From Coniferiporia sulphurascens (taxonomy: Eukaryota; Basidiomycota; Agaricomycetes; Hymenochaetales; Hymenochaetaceae): 64,000 bases of DNA. The translations under genes and the position numbers were made by a program. The notes under the pieces are model-generated. The model ran no database searches and was not told the origin of the DNA. It saw only the letters and a list, made by a program, of their open reading frames with translations. The stretch is taken from NCBI GenBank assembly GCA_002794785.1, contig NBBA01000019.1, positions 558,001 to 622,000 of the forward strand. The letters are read 5' to 3'. Shown here piece after piece: positions 22,174 to 34,834 of this stretch (position 1 is the first letter of the stretch; every line of letters begins with the position of its first letter).

Positions 22174-23099
22174 GAGCAGAATTTGCGTTGTAAGAATCTT
22201 TTTTTATTGTTTTGAGGTACATCTACGATAATGACAGGGCTAGCTGCGTTGGCAATACCCGACGCCACTTTTGCTCGTATCCGTCGTACATCTATATCCC
22301 TTCGGCAATGTTAATCCTATCTTTAATAGGCGATGCATTCGTTTGTAAATGCAATATACATAACGGAGGCGTCTACAGGGACGAGATCGGAACAGTCGTG
22401 AATCTGGATTGCCTACTAGAATTATGGAGTATCAAAACCGTGTTTAAGGTCCTGTTTAAGGTCATTCTAGCCTCTTGCTTAAGCCTCAGGTTTTCTCTTA
22501 GACAACAAAACAAGCAAGACAACGATACGAGAAAAGCCAACAATTTTTGCTGTTTAAGCGCGAACCTGGACGAACTTTTAGTTCTGCATTGCTTTGCGTT
22601 TCAAAGTTCGACATTTTGTAAGCTGATCTCACCGGCCGAATTACTGCGTTGTGTAACCGTGTTGTACTCGACGCATAACGAAAACAGCTTTGAAAATACA
22701 GTCAAACTTCCCATATGGTATCCTCTTCCCAATGCATAACCCCTTTTGATGTATGGGCTTGGGCTTCCACCGAGTTGGTAGATAGGAATTTACTTAGGGA
22801 TATACATTATCTGAGGTCGATTAGCTGTCGGCTAACTGCATTTGCTTACATTTCTTCTTCTTGAAACATGGCAAAAAATACACTTTTGGCACAGAAGCCA
22901 TTCAAATTATTATTTTCCAAGTAATCTACTCAGTTTCATTCCAGAACCTGCCATAATTAGGGTTACTATGACCATTCTTAGTTATCTCATTGCATTTTAC
23001 AGACTTATTCCTGATTACATAATAAAGTCTAGTTTCCCTGCTTGTATAGTCCTCTATATTGCATAGACTGACCCTTCCACTGACCCCTATACCGTATGA
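22174..23099. other. AT-rich intergenic, no gene seen
   Basis: The longest ORF (22212-22739) is AT-rich with no domain-like pattern and no supporting splice structure. Nothing is supported here. Confidence 0.5.
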
Positions 23100-23645
23100 G
23101 AAGGTTGACTGTACAGGTGGATGTAAGCGGCTTGTATTAGGATGTAATCAGCACAACTGGCATAGTCGGCTCAATAACCAAAGGGGGTATTTTAAGCGAG
23201 ATTGAAGCGGATACATGGTCGGGTCTGACTTATTCATCCCTTCTTGATCTCTTACCACCACCATCTCCCTTTGGGTTTTGGTGTTGCAAGGAGGGTATCC
23301 GTCTAAGGGAGGGGGCCTGAGTGGTTTGCAGGCACTACCCTGACCATACCTGGGGTTCCCCTGGGCGGCTACAATGTTAATGCCTGCTGTGGGCTGTCAT
23401 GGTGAGGGGCTTCCGACCCCCCTTGCCACCCATGGCACAGCCCCCCCAAGAGGGGAGGGGCACTCAGCATGTGAGTGGATCAAATCCTCACACCAAGTGT
23501 ACTGACCGCCACCACATCGTGCGGGGTGGGTGTTGGACAACCCCTCATGGGACTCTTGGACTGGTTATTAAATAAATATAACAAACGTACTAAATATAAG
23601 AGTGGTCATATGAACCATTACCTTACTAAGTCTACAATAACGCAA
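23100..23645. repeat. Repeat: possible LINE 3' end beside TIR-like motifs
   Basis: GC-rich non-coding sequence containing C- and G-runs and ending in ATTAAATAAATATAA (about 23566-23582), as 3' ends of non-LTR retrotransposons often do. On its left is GTACAGGTGGATGTAA, the MITE end seen at 232. On its right is AAGAGTGGTCATATGAAC, close to the TIR-like motif at 10690. The LINE reading is an inference; no reverse transcriptase is present. Confidence 0.4.
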
Positions 23646-24945
23646 CAATAACGCCATACGATAGGAGCTATGATAGTTATAGTATACATAGCCCACGGTA
23701 CATGTATATAAGGAGAGCTGGTCTCTACCATGAAATACATCAGTTTACGCTGATAACCCACCTTCGCCTCTACTTCACCACTGCACCTCATTGTCTACCA
23801 CAACGTGCATAGATTTTAAGACTGGTGGACCACGTCGGAGGACGAGGGCCTTCTTTGGTCTGGGTATAAGTGCATGCCATCCACCCCCCCCTCTCGACTG
23901 GCAGCCCCCGATAACCCAGCATTCCTACTTTTCCCACTGACCGGCCATCTGACACACTCCCACTCACCACAATGGTGCTTCACGACATCCAGTTCCCCCA
24001 GACTTCCCCATTTGGGCGCCCTGGCACCCACACTCAACCCAGCCCCTCATGAGGCCCCCACTCTCACAGCCCTCCAATCGTAATAGCGCAGACTGGCATT
24101 AGCACAAAACAAAACCCTGGCCTGGACTATGTAGTTGTAGGACGAGCTTCAAACGCCCCCTTCCCTCCCCTTTGCAAACATCCCCGAGTGAGGCCTAGTA
24201 GTATAGGGACCTGACCTCCTCCCCTAATCCAAAGAACGAACAACCAACCTCTCCAGGGCTCTGACAGTCTAGTAGCTAGTAGGTGATGGGCTAGTAGGGT
24301 AGTATAGGGATCTGGGCACGGCCTACAGCCGTGCACTTTTCTTTTCAGAATGACATGCATAATAACAAATCTTTACTCTCTCTCTCTCTGTCCAACTTAT
24401 TTCAGTCTGACCGTAATTTCCTTTTAGCCGGTTTCAAGTGTGACCTAGAAATGTAATCGGTGTTTCAAATTACAGTAATATTGGTTCCTACACGGAAGTA
24501 ATTGTAGCACGCCGTCGGCATTATATCCGCTTTCGTGAGCACTGGGTGTCTTGCAGACTGTCCTTGCACATTACAATTGACACACACAGTGCACTCAGGT
24601 CGGGGATATCAATGCTCAAACGTGTTCAAGGCCCTGTGTTGATCAGATGATCACTTACTAGTAATTAAAAGGCTCAAATACACCTTAAGCAAGGCCTTAA
24701 ACACAGTTGGATACTAATCCCGTTCGGACAGAAGGCTCGCTGCTCGCCCGAGAAAAAGCACCACTGTATCATAACGAGATGAGTGTTCGATTGCCCGGTC
24801 ACACTCGGAGTCTCGGGTACCGGCTGTCTTTGATCACATGCTTGAAGCGCCCTCGGGCTCGGCCATGTTTTGTCATTCTCCTTCTTGAATCCAGTGAGTT
24901 AAAGAGGCAGGGTTACTTCAATCTACGCCCTTACAGTGGCCCAGC
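23646..24945. other. Intergenic; short CT microsatellite near 24375
   Basis: No supported gene. A (CT)n run of about 16 bases lies at 24375-24389. The last few hundred bases are the promoter side of the P450 gene. Confidence 0.5.
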
Positions 24946-27209
24946 ATGACTTCGAGTTGGCCCATTCTGTCGCTACGTGCTGCTATACTCTTGGATGGCG
25001 CGGCTGCGTTGGTCAGTTCACAGTCTACTTCATTTTCTTCATCGCTGATCTTGCCATCTCCAAGGCGACCCACGCGTATTACAATAGGTTTGAACCAGAC
25101 CCGTCCAGGAAACCATTCACGACATTTCTCCTGCTCGTAGGCTCTCCATCTCTGGCCGTTACCTTCCTGCATCCCTACTTTTCTTCTTCCTTCATCACGC
25201 TATGCATCTCGTTCTCCTTGTTTTATGCAATCCTGCTCTCGTTCGTTGTACTCTACCGCATCTCGCCTTTCCACCCGCTTGCTCGCTACCCAGGCCCCCT
25301 CTTGGCAAAGCTCACGAAATTCTGGGGGATGTGGAAGATGTATGGTGGGAAGAATCACGTCTACACTAAAAGGCTCCACGAAAAGTATGGTCCCTGCGTG
25401 CGCATAGGTGAGGTCACAATTTACTAACCCGAATACCCATTTCTGATTTCACGTATCGGCTCATTCGACTGACACTGGTTATTTCCATAACTAGGTCCGA
25501 ATGAGCTATCTATTACTGCCGCCGATACTTTCGTTTCCATCTTCGGCGCCGAAGGACTGCCAAAGGGACCTGGTAAGTATTCCCCATGTACATTTTCCCA
25601 CAACTCTGATGCTCTGGACTCCAGTCTGGGACGGACGTAAAAGCCAACAGGGTACTTCAAACCTCCTCTCCATTAGGGACCCGCATGAACATGCGCGGCG
25701 TCGTAAACCTTGGAATCGTGCATTCAACATAGCTGCAATCAAGGGATACGAGCCCATCCTTGCCGGACGTGTATTGCAGCTTGCAGATGAGCTCGAGAAG
25801 AGGTCCCGGACCGTGGAAGCATCTGTCGACCTAGTGGAGTGGTTAAAAGCATTTTCGTTCGTGTTAACTATACCACAGAACCTACAGAGAAGGTATTTAC
25901 TTAATTTATGTCATTGGCAGGTTCGACTTCATGGGAGATATGGCGTTCGGTGGTGGCTTTGAAAGTATGCGCGACGGTGCGGACAAGAACATTGTGTGGC
26001 AGCTTATAGAAGATGGAATGGTGTATGTATCCTCTTCCCTGCTTTAGTTGAACAACTAACATATGAATCGTCCAGTTTCCTGGGATTGGTTCAGCATATC
26101 CCATGGATAGCACATCTACTGTCGCGCATGCCAAGGGCATCAAGGAATATTAACGTTATCCGCGAGTTCGCATCTGGCGCTGTGTCTAAGCGCATGACGA
26201 GCGGGTCGAACACAAAGGATATATTCCATTACCTTGTACGCGTTTGTTCTGGATCTACATTTACGGAGCGCTTCCCTCACATCTACAATCCTGACGCAGG
26301 CTAACGAGGACGGCGTCGGGAAGAAACATGTAACGGATGCAGAGGTCTCATCTGACGGCCTTCTTGCTATTATAGCTGGCGCAGACACAACCTCCCATAC
26401 GCTCAGCGGACTCTTTTGCAATCTGCTTCAGCGCCCTGATGACTACGATCGTCTACAGAAGGAGGTCGATCAACACTTCCCGTCGTCCCATGGTGATCCA
26501 TTTGACGCGGCTAAGCTTGCTGCAATGCCATTCCTGAACGCGGTCATGTGGGTTTTTGCCTAAATCCACCGCTGGGAGGGTTTTACTCACTTTATTTCCG
26601 AATATATGGTAATGCAGTAACGAGGCGCTTCGTGTCTGTTCCCCTGTGAGCGCCGTACAGCGCGGTACGACTTCAGAGACTGGGCCCAGGTGGCTGGGTG
26701 GATTGTACGCAATTTCTTTATGCATAGAAACTGTTGCTAACGACAACCCTCCATGTCAATCCCATAACAGTTACATCCCAGAAGGCACCGCAGTTTATGT
26801 ACCCCTTCACGCAGCCATGACCGACTCACGTTACTTCTCTCCCGCTCCGGAACAATTCTGGCCCGAGCGGTGGATCCGCGCACAAGCCAGCCACAATCCA
26901 GATAAGCCATCGGAAGAAGCCGAAAGCAGCAAAGACGACGTCAACTCGCCCCTTCCTCCAGGCGCGGATGCAGACGCTCCGTTTGTACACGACACGTCTG
27001 CATTCCAGCCGTTCTCGTACGGACCAGCGAATTGCGTGGGACGGAACCTCGCGATCCTGGAGATGCGCACGGTGGTTACGCTGCTGATGCAGCGCTTCGA
27101 GATGCGTATCTCGAAAGAGTTTGACCAACGTGAGTGGGATGAGGATATGGAGGACTGGTTTGTGATGACTGTCGGGAAACTTCCTGTGAAGTTGTTCCCG
27201 AGGGCGTGA
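24946..27209 (+). CDS. Cytochrome P450 monooxygenase, microsomal
   Basis: Nine exons: 24946-25011, 25065-25407, 25495-25572, 25625-25856, 25921-26022, 26076-26235, 26300-26547, 26618-26704 and 26771-27209; 584 residues, all phases consistent. A long hydrophobic amino terminus with several membrane-spanning stretches (TFLLLVGSPSLAVTFLHPYF and on) precedes the PLARYPGP hinge. Catalytic hallmarks are the I-helix AGADTTSH, K-helix NEALRV (ExxR), FWPERW, and the heme loop FSYGPANCVGRNLAIL with the thiolate Cys. P450s use NADPH via CPR to oxidise lipophilic substrates; the substrate is not deducible. The gene is convergent with the GMC oxidoreductase, 366 bp away, and has a pseudogene copy at 21.5-22.2 kb. 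I chose the Met at 24946 with a 53-bp first intron; the frame at 24936 lacks an ATG. Confidence 0.88.
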
Positions 27210-27575
27210 ATAAATACTTCTAGTAGACTTCGTGCTAACACTGATCGCTGAGACACTCGGCTAGAAAATTTCCACGTCCATTCTATTTTCTTCGTTAGTT
27301 TTGCAATTAGCGGACAAACGTGCATCTGTACCTATGCCTCCGAGTTAAATAATAATGAGATGGTGAAGAACTAAATGATAAAGTCCGAAATTACCCGTAA
27401 AGTCTCCAAAATGAAAACTGGCAAGTAGTCCACTGAAAATAAAACGCAAACACTGCATATAAGCAATGTGATTAAAATCTACAGTATTTCAGCATAGTAC
27501 AGTAGCGGGTAGAGGAACTCAGGGAACAAAGTAAAAAAAATACATGAAAACCTCTCAATGTAGTATAACTCCGGT

Positions 27576-29949
27576 CTAATAATTGGCCTTCTTTATGATA
27601 TCTGCCGCCTTCTCCCCAATTGCATAAACAGTCGACGACTTGTGATGAAATAACGTTAATCCAACGGACCTCACAAACGAAGCAGAACCACTTACGATAT
27701 GCGCGCTTACGGGGAAAGGAATGACCGACGCGTCAACTACCCTGACATTGTCCGTCCCATACACCATCAAGTTCGTATCAACAACGCCCCCCAGCTCAAG
27801 CGGCATCATCGCACATGTCCCCGTTTCGTGGTTATCTGAAGTTGCATTTGCCCGTAACCAGGCCTCGATCTGCGCGTCCGACGTCTTCTCCGCTCCCGGC
27901 TCGAATTCACCAAGGAAGGTGTCGCCCAGCGGCTGAGAAGTGAGCATCTTCCGTGCGAGGCGTATGCCGCCGGCGTGTGCGGCTATGTCCATCGGGTGGG
28001 AGTAGTACCCGGGGTCGACGGCCGGGAAGGCGAAGGGGGACGACGAGTTGATGTGCGTGCGTCCTCGTGATAGTGGTGCGTACAGCACGGCGTTGATTGT
28101 CGTGAAAGTGCGGTTTGGACGGGCAGAAAGAGGAGTAGGACCTGAATAGCCAGGTTCTGCACGAAATTGAGTCAACTATGATAAACAACGAAGGGACAAA
28201 ACATCTACTTACCAAGGTTCATCTCGAGAGGTAGCTCCTTGTTCTGTTCATATAAAGTAAACGCTGCATCGAGCTGCTTTGCAATGCCTTTTTCCAGATT
28301 CGCGTTCCCATTCGAAAAGTTGGTTGCAAAGCTCTGCAGACTCTGACGCCCTTCTTTGACCAGCGTCGATAGCTGTGCTTGGGAGAAGACATCAGACGGG
28401 GCGGCAATGCCTAGAGATCGCGGAGCCGCTGAGAGGAATCCAGTTCTATTTGCGAACCACAAAGCTCGCTGCTCGGCAGCGAAAGTTGCATTGAGGTTAA
28501 GAAGATCCTTTGTGAAGCTAGGCGGAATTTTTAGGACATTCTTTTTTCAAGCTAGAACAAACTTACTTTAAACTCGTGAAGGAATTAACCCAATTATGGA
28601 CGTGATCTGTCTTCAGTTAAATTTCTGATTGCACTCCGGAAAATGAGGGAAATCCAGTACCAGCCAGATTTTCTCCGACAGTCGGCAAGTCGACCTTCTG
28701 TGTAATCCCCGCTGCCTTCAAAATCCTTCATGGGAGCATTCAAACCTAGCCCCGAGGAATTAAAACGAGCTTATTCGTTACTCACGTGGCATTCCCGATT
28801 CCTGAAAGCTCGAGTACTTTGGGGCTACCAATAGTACCCGCCGAGACTATCGCCTCTTTGATCACCGGGACGGTGACAGTGCTGCCGTTACTCGTAATAT
28901 ATTCGACTCCAGACACGTGCGCCAACGACCCGTTTGTAACGTTACCCCACAAAAGACGGCTTACGGTAGCGTTCGTAACGACGGTAAAATTCGGGCGGTC
29001 AGCGAAGGGCGTAAAGTATGCGCATGCGGCGGAACACCTATGCGAACCAGCAAACAAAATTAGAATACGAAAACATGCTAGGAAAATAATCGTTTCTTAC
29101 CTCGTGTTGTTCAGCGCGTTCAGCGAGTTGGGTGCAACGCCAACAGCGTGAGGGTCCCCATTCGCCAAGTCCGGGGACGCCGGGAACCCGAGCCCCTCCG
29201 CGGTCTGCACCCAGAGCTGAGACTGCTTGAAAAAGAAATTGGGAAAGCCGACGTGCACCCTCCCGTCAAACCCGTGTACGTTCTGATCAAATCTGACTCC
29301 ATTCGCAATTTGGTAGGCGTTAGGAGGGGTAGATAATTCAGACTTCTTAAAATACGGAAGAAGGCTGTCCCAGGTCCATGCAGTGTCATTGTTGAGAGAG
29401 CCCCAAACATCGTATTGCTCTTTCTCCGCGCGTGACTATGGTATCCGAGAACAGCGTCAATAGGTGAACTAGAACAGGATATCTGATGCAAACTTACGAA
29501 AATCATACTATTGATGACCGTACTTCCTCCAAGAGCCTTGCCGGCATTCACAGTTATCTGGCGTGAGTTCAGGTTTACTTGTGGTATGGTCGGGTATCTC
29601 CAGTCCAGCGTCGTGAACGATTGGCCTGTTCCAATTAAGCCCGGAACGAACACCTGAAAATGGTATAACGTGGATAAGAAAAGTATAGAAAACGAAACTT
29701 TACATACCTCCGGTAGGTTCTCGGCATTAGGACCTGCTTCGATGACAAGGACGGTGATGTTTGGATCTTCTGAGAGTCTGCTGGCTACTGTCAAGCCCCT
29801 ATATGGGCCGGAAGCCGTCCAGTCAGACGATGTGTTTTTTAATAATCAGGACGGGAGACTTACCCTGTTCCTCCACCAACAACGACGTAGTCATAAGCGA
29901 CACTACGGAGCGCCAAACAGACAGATATCAGGAGCCCGGATGTTTTCAT
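27576..29949 (-). CDS. Secreted GMC oxidoreductase (FAD; aryl-alcohol/glucose oxidase type)
   Basis: Nine exons: 29864-29949, 29708-29798, 29498-29653, 29101-29435, 28786-29037, 28661-28725, 28567-28606, 28213-28517 and 27576-28156; 636 residues with consistent phases. A signal peptide (MKTSGLLISVCLALRSVA) is followed at once by the dinucleotide-binding fold YDYVVVGGGTGGLTVASRL, then GKALGGSTVINSMIF (GMC signature 1) and AGTIGSPKVLELSGIG (signature 2). The C-terminal catalytic region reads DNHETGTCAMMPLELGGVVD and later VIPFPVSAH. Such enzymes (CAZy AA3) oxidise alcohols or sugars and pass electrons to oxygen, giving peroxide for lignocellulose attack. The substrate is unknown. It is convergent with the P450. 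Confidence 0.9.
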
Positions 29950-30891
29950 GCTCCTAGCACGACCTTCAAGTTTTTTTTGCCGACAGACTCAAGGTCTTTT
30001 ATAAGCCTCCTGTCAACATTACGCTGCTACAACACGCGCCGGACCGTACGCCGCGTATGTCTGAAGTCATAGCCAATGATCCCTCGGGTGCCTCACAACA
30101 TTTCTGTGGCTCACGATGGTGCGGCGGTGAAACACGGGATGCCACGGGGATAGTGTCTCGGTGATTCCGGCGATGTGCGCATTATACAGTCACGGTGTAG
30201 TGAACATCCCGATAGGAGTATGACAGAAGATATCCTTCCTGAAGCGGCTTGAGATGAAAAATGAAACCAGAAAGTACAGTAGGACGAAAACTAGTGCAGA
30301 CCACACAGAGGCTACCAGGAAGAGAACAATGCCCCAGTAGAGACGGAGACCCAGAGAGGTTGAAATACAGAGCGAGCATGAAGGGACCAGGTTAACCCAG
30401 ACTAGAGACTAGAGCGGCTCGCGCGAGGGCAGTCTGTAGTCTTTTGTTTCGCCGGACGGTAATGCCGTAAGTAATACACTGATGGTCACAGGAAACAGAC
30501 CACATTGAGTAGCAGACCTACGAAAACGAGGATTTGACGCCGGGCACTACGCGGAAAAAGGAGGTTTAGTCATCGACGCTCAAAACAAGCACAGCACCGA
30601 GGCAAGCAGCTTTGATCCCAGTCCAGATGTTTTCCCGGCCACTTGAAGCGATAGATCTGATCATGTTGTGGCGCCCGAGCCATTGAAAGGCTTCCAGGAA
30701 CACCGGGCGAATGGAGGCGATTGTGTTATTTGGCTTAAAGGCGGCATGTACGAGGTAGCATGTGAAACACCGAGCACCGAGAATACTGCCATATTGTGTC
30801 TTTATTCAAAAACCCTTATGATCAGTCACCCATACCAGAACGTGTTTCGCCATCGCCATGGAGTGCGTATATTAAGTAAGACTCATCCTAT
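29950..30891. other. Intergenic, no gene seen
   Basis: The promoter side of the GMC gene and the 3' side of the GGT fragment. Only short ORFs without recognisable content. Confidence 0.5.
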
Positions 30892-31985
30892 CTAATATCC
30901 CGCCGCAATGCCGTTCTTCCGCGAATCACTGGCCGCTGTATAAGCAAAAAATGTATAGCTCTCAGCGCGAAGCTCCGAGGGTTAGCCAAGCCAAGAGAGT
31001 TGACGAACCATAGATCGTGTCGCCGGACTTCATCACAACTTGCACTACCGCTGCGATCCGGTTGATGTCGTAAACTGTAATGAATCATGAGCGTATGTTT
31101 ATCATTCCCACGGACGTCGGTGAAATACAGAAGCCGGTCACTCACTGGTTACATTATGCCCCCTCTCTCGTAAGCCGTTTACGGCTTCCAGCGGGAGGAC
31201 ACTGTCTACTTCGACGTGTGATGGATACAGTTGATCATGCACGCGTCCCCACTCGACCGCCTCGCTAGGATTGAGTCCCCAATCGTCTATTCCAAGGATA
31301 ACTTGGAGGGCTGCGGGAAAGATCTTGGATCCCCCGGAGCCTCCGATGGCGAGATAGAATGATCCGTCGGGGTTCTCGATGATTGTCGGTACACACGACG
31401 AGAGGGGCCGCTTATTAGGCTCCGGGTAATTGTCTGTATGATAAGAATGACGATTGTATTAATAGATTGTTGCCGGAAAACGAGATATGAAGAGCACATG
31501 GTGAAGGCCAAAGACCAAAAGCATTCGGTGTACCAGGTGTCGAAAAATCGTTCATCTGCGCAAAATTAATTTGTCGTAGGGACACGGCAGACCCGGCCAA
31601 ATACCTCATCATTAAGAATAATGCCCGTAACTGGGTCCATGACCTTAGATCCAAACAACAAGTTCACAGTACTCGTAATGGCGACAGCCATGCCGTTCTT
31701 GTCGACGATTGAAGTATGACTCTGTAAAACAAGAGTTCGCTAGTTTTCAATTGAAGTAAATGACAACGTACTGTTCCATGGTCTGTAACAATATCGAACG
31801 TTGGATTGTAGTAATCAGGTGTATGCGTGGTATCCTAGTGACGACTGTTAAATAAGTGGCGAAACGGGTTCCTGAAAAGCCCTACATCTGTGACGTTTGC
31901 AGAAACGAGTTTCCCGAATGATTTCGTGGCGATTTTGTCGATACGAGAAGCATCATCCACGAAGCTCGGATCGCTTATATTTGTC
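30892..31985 (-). pseudogene. Gamma-glutamyltransferase, 3' half only (small subunit)
   Basis: Seven in-phase exons: 31886-31985, 31772-31834, 31605-31721, 31498-31555, 31146-31433, 31009-31074 and 30892-30935; about 245 residues without stops. They encode TNISDPSFVDDASRIDK, then the processing site with nucleophile Thr ([19 protein letters not shown]), LNDEMNDFSTPG, PSSx-type KRPLSSCVPTI, AIGGSGGSKIF, and the end YAASDSRKNGIAAGY. Gamma-glutamyltransferase cleaves glutathione and similar compounds. The whole small subunit is here, but nearly all of the large subunit, the signal sequence and the start are missing. Immediately upstream is the cut 3' end of DPH2. It cannot be a normal GGT, though the surviving half looks under recent constraint. 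Confidence 0.85.
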
Positions 31986-31999
31986 CTATAAGAAAGAGG

Positions 32000-33949
32000 T
32001 TAACCTGCTGCACTGTCGCTCATATTCGCAAAGGCACTCTCCTCCATCCTGCGTGTCAAGTCATTTGACGTCGACGTAAGCTCTGCTGCGCCTTTCGCAT
32101 GTGGGGGATCTATATATATTAACGTCAGTTGTCCTCTCCAATTGCCAGATGCAGCTTAGTTTGTAACAGTTTACCGTTTCCGTAACGTTTAGCATGTCGA
32201 TAAGTCCCAGTAACGAGTGAGAACGCCGGTCGATCGGGATCAAGTTCATCACCGAGGACATTGGCCCTTTCTTCTTCCCCGGCGCGCTTCTCTGGAGTAA
32301 ATTCCATGTCAGATTGGAACGAAGATGGCCGGGGTGACCAGAAATGTGCTATGCTGACCAACTGAAGACGCGTTCGCAAGCAGTTCTTGGAAATCCAATA
32401 CATATCTTCCAGTCCAGCTCGGTTCTGGTTCAAGTGCGAGCTCCAGTTCGTATGGCGTGATTATTGGTCGGAGATAGTCCTGGTCGTATTCCGATGTAAA
32501 TACACGCCGTTTGATGGGAAGCGATCATGAGGCATTGACACCCACTTTGGAATCGACCATTGCCTCACTGCAGGCGACCCATATCCAGCACTCGACCTCC
32601 ATAAAGTTTGCAAGCTTTGCAGGGTTGATCTTGCCAACGGACAACGTGTATGATTTTTTGTGTGCTTTCCTGAGCTGCGTCCGTAGATGCGCGATCAGGG
32701 GAAGGTACGATGCTTAATCCGGTAACATCATCGTCATCTCTGGGTATTTCCGATGAATAACGAAAGTAGCTTACCCACTCCCAGAGTGCCTATCAAGATC
32801 CCGAATACATCGGCGTCCCTCGCTTTCTGCAGGAGAGCGTACCGACGCTTTAATAATTTATTTGTTAGTTTTGATTGAGGCTCCAACGTTCCTGACGAGG
32901 GCGAGAAGGCGACAATCTAATAGAAAAAACAGCTGAGCAGAAACTGAATGGATGGCACAAACGTGCGTACATCGGTTCCCGATGAGACCATTAATAACTT
33001 TGTTAGTGTCGGGGATTCTTCTCCCACCCAAATAATTAATTCCCGTTCCCGTTCGGAAGTGCGGTCCTCAGACGTTTTAAGCGAGCAACGTGCAGTAGAC
33101 TCGTCTACTTTTTTTGCCGATGCAGGGAAGGTGTAGATCGGGAGAGGATCGTACACTACGCGGAAGCGATCGCCCAACGCGAGGCGCAGCGACCCGACGA
33201 GATCGTCTATAGAGAGAGGCGGTTAACGGGATCCTCCACGGTCGAATAAACAGCCCGACCGGACACATGTGCGAACGCGACGTCGTGCCTCAGTTCGATG
33301 GCAGAAACGTCTGCCAACTCGGTCGCTTTGGACGATACGTAGGCTGACATTTTATCGACGCATGTCTCGACATCGAGCTCCTTCCTCCCAAAAACATAGA
33401 TGACCGGCAGGCGAGATGTTCTGCGGTGAAACGTGGGCGCCGTCGGCTTTAGACGGGGCATAAATCTGGCATGCACTCACTGACTCATGCAAGCGTGGCC
33501 ATAATGGACGAGCAAGTCCGCTTCAACATGCGATGCAGCAACTTCGTCCACACAGCAACTTCGAGAGGCCACATAAGTTTGCCACCATCGGATCTCCAAT
33601 CACAGGTGAAGAGTGTACCTTCCGTAGGATGTGTCGGCAAGAACGTACGTGTCTCTCCCTGGACCTAGTCGCTGCTGGAGAGCATAGTAGACAGGAACGG
33701 AGTCGTGCAAAAGTTCGTCCGGGAACTGTAGAGCAATCTTCACGTAGTCAGGACAGCAGCTGAAGTCGGTGCAACTTCAGTACAAACTCGCTTGTAGTCG
33801 CCTTCTTCAACAAGCTGGACTGTCCTACTGATCTCATAGTAGGCCTCAAATTGACTTGAACTAGATGCTGGTGTGTTTTCAGAGGTGACTTCAACTGTCC
33901 GAGAAATAGCGTCCTCCCCAGATGCCGCGAAAGTCTGAGCTGCAGACAT
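32000..33949 (-). pseudogene. DPH2: Diphthamide biosynthesis protein 2, truncated and frameshifted
   Basis: Exons 33788-33949, 33619-33737, 33481-33558, 33260-33420, 32971-33206, 32775-32916, 32546-32712, 32359-32480, then an exon through KRYGN and a last one ending at 32000. Seen: [133 protein letters not shown] and DRPAFSLVTGTYRHAKRYG. DPH2 pairs with DPH1 in the radical-type 3-amino-3-carboxypropyl transfer to EF2 histidine. Two defects: one extra base near 32460 shifts exon 8, and the protein ends at SDSAAG where homologues, as I recall them, run on for about 30-40 residues. A sequence error could explain the first defect but not the junction. Confidence 0.8.
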
Positions 33950-34834
33950 TTTCTATCATGTATGCGGGTTCATTCAAACGAGAAGCTAGGTTCAAGAGAA
34001 GCTGGATTCAAAAAATGACACCCCTTTGGTATAGCCACCGTTAATTACGTCAGTGAGCAAGATTACTTAGGGTCGGTCTTTTGTTACTTAGGGCCGGTTT
34101 GTTCGTGATGCCCCGAATAGTCTTCCCGCATCACCCGTGTTCAATCAAATGCACACCCGTATCTCACCACTCGCCAGGAAGCTCGGCCTATCATAATAGG
34201 ACACGAAAGGGACATGCTTCTTGGGCACGCAACGTACGCTGCGCAACCTAGCACGCACGCCTTTCTCCAGTCATGCGATCTGCTTTTCCCATGAATAGAT
34301 CGCAAGAGTCCGAGACGGACTCTGACCTGACTTCGCAGGCTTCCATCACGCAAAAAACTCGGATATCCTGACTCTCCCCTTGTCAACCACTATAGCTTGC
34401 GATCTATAGTAGTCGAGTTACAACTGCGATCGTCCAACTAGATTGCACTGAGCTCATCAAGTACTGTGTTGTACCAACACTTCAAGCTTGCGTGTTCTTC
34501 AATTAGCTCACGTTCTCGGGACTTATCTCTCAGAAACCTCCACGCTTGCATCTTCGCGGGTTCTACCCCCTATGGGTCCGCCCAAAATTGGAACATATTT
34601 TCTCATAGTTTTGGTAGTGCATACGAAGAACACACTTATCTGGCGACGATAAGGATCCCTCAAGGCAGCCCGTTTGCATAGACGCTGTCGTGTGCGTTGG
34701 CATCGGACATAAGGATAGCAAGAATATGCCCAGGCATTTCCGTATCACTGTCTTATAACTGGGGATAATCCACTCTGACTACAGGCGCGGCTCGTCTAAG
34801 GTCCGCACTTCTATCCTCCAGCTAGTCCTTTGCT
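33950..34834. other. Divergent promoter region of DPH2 and the S53 protease
   Basis: No gene seen. A short perfect inverted repeat GAGTCCG-AGA-CGGACTC lies near 34306-34322; its role is unknown. I looked here for the missing large subunit of gamma-glutamyltransferase and did not find it. Confidence 0.45.
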
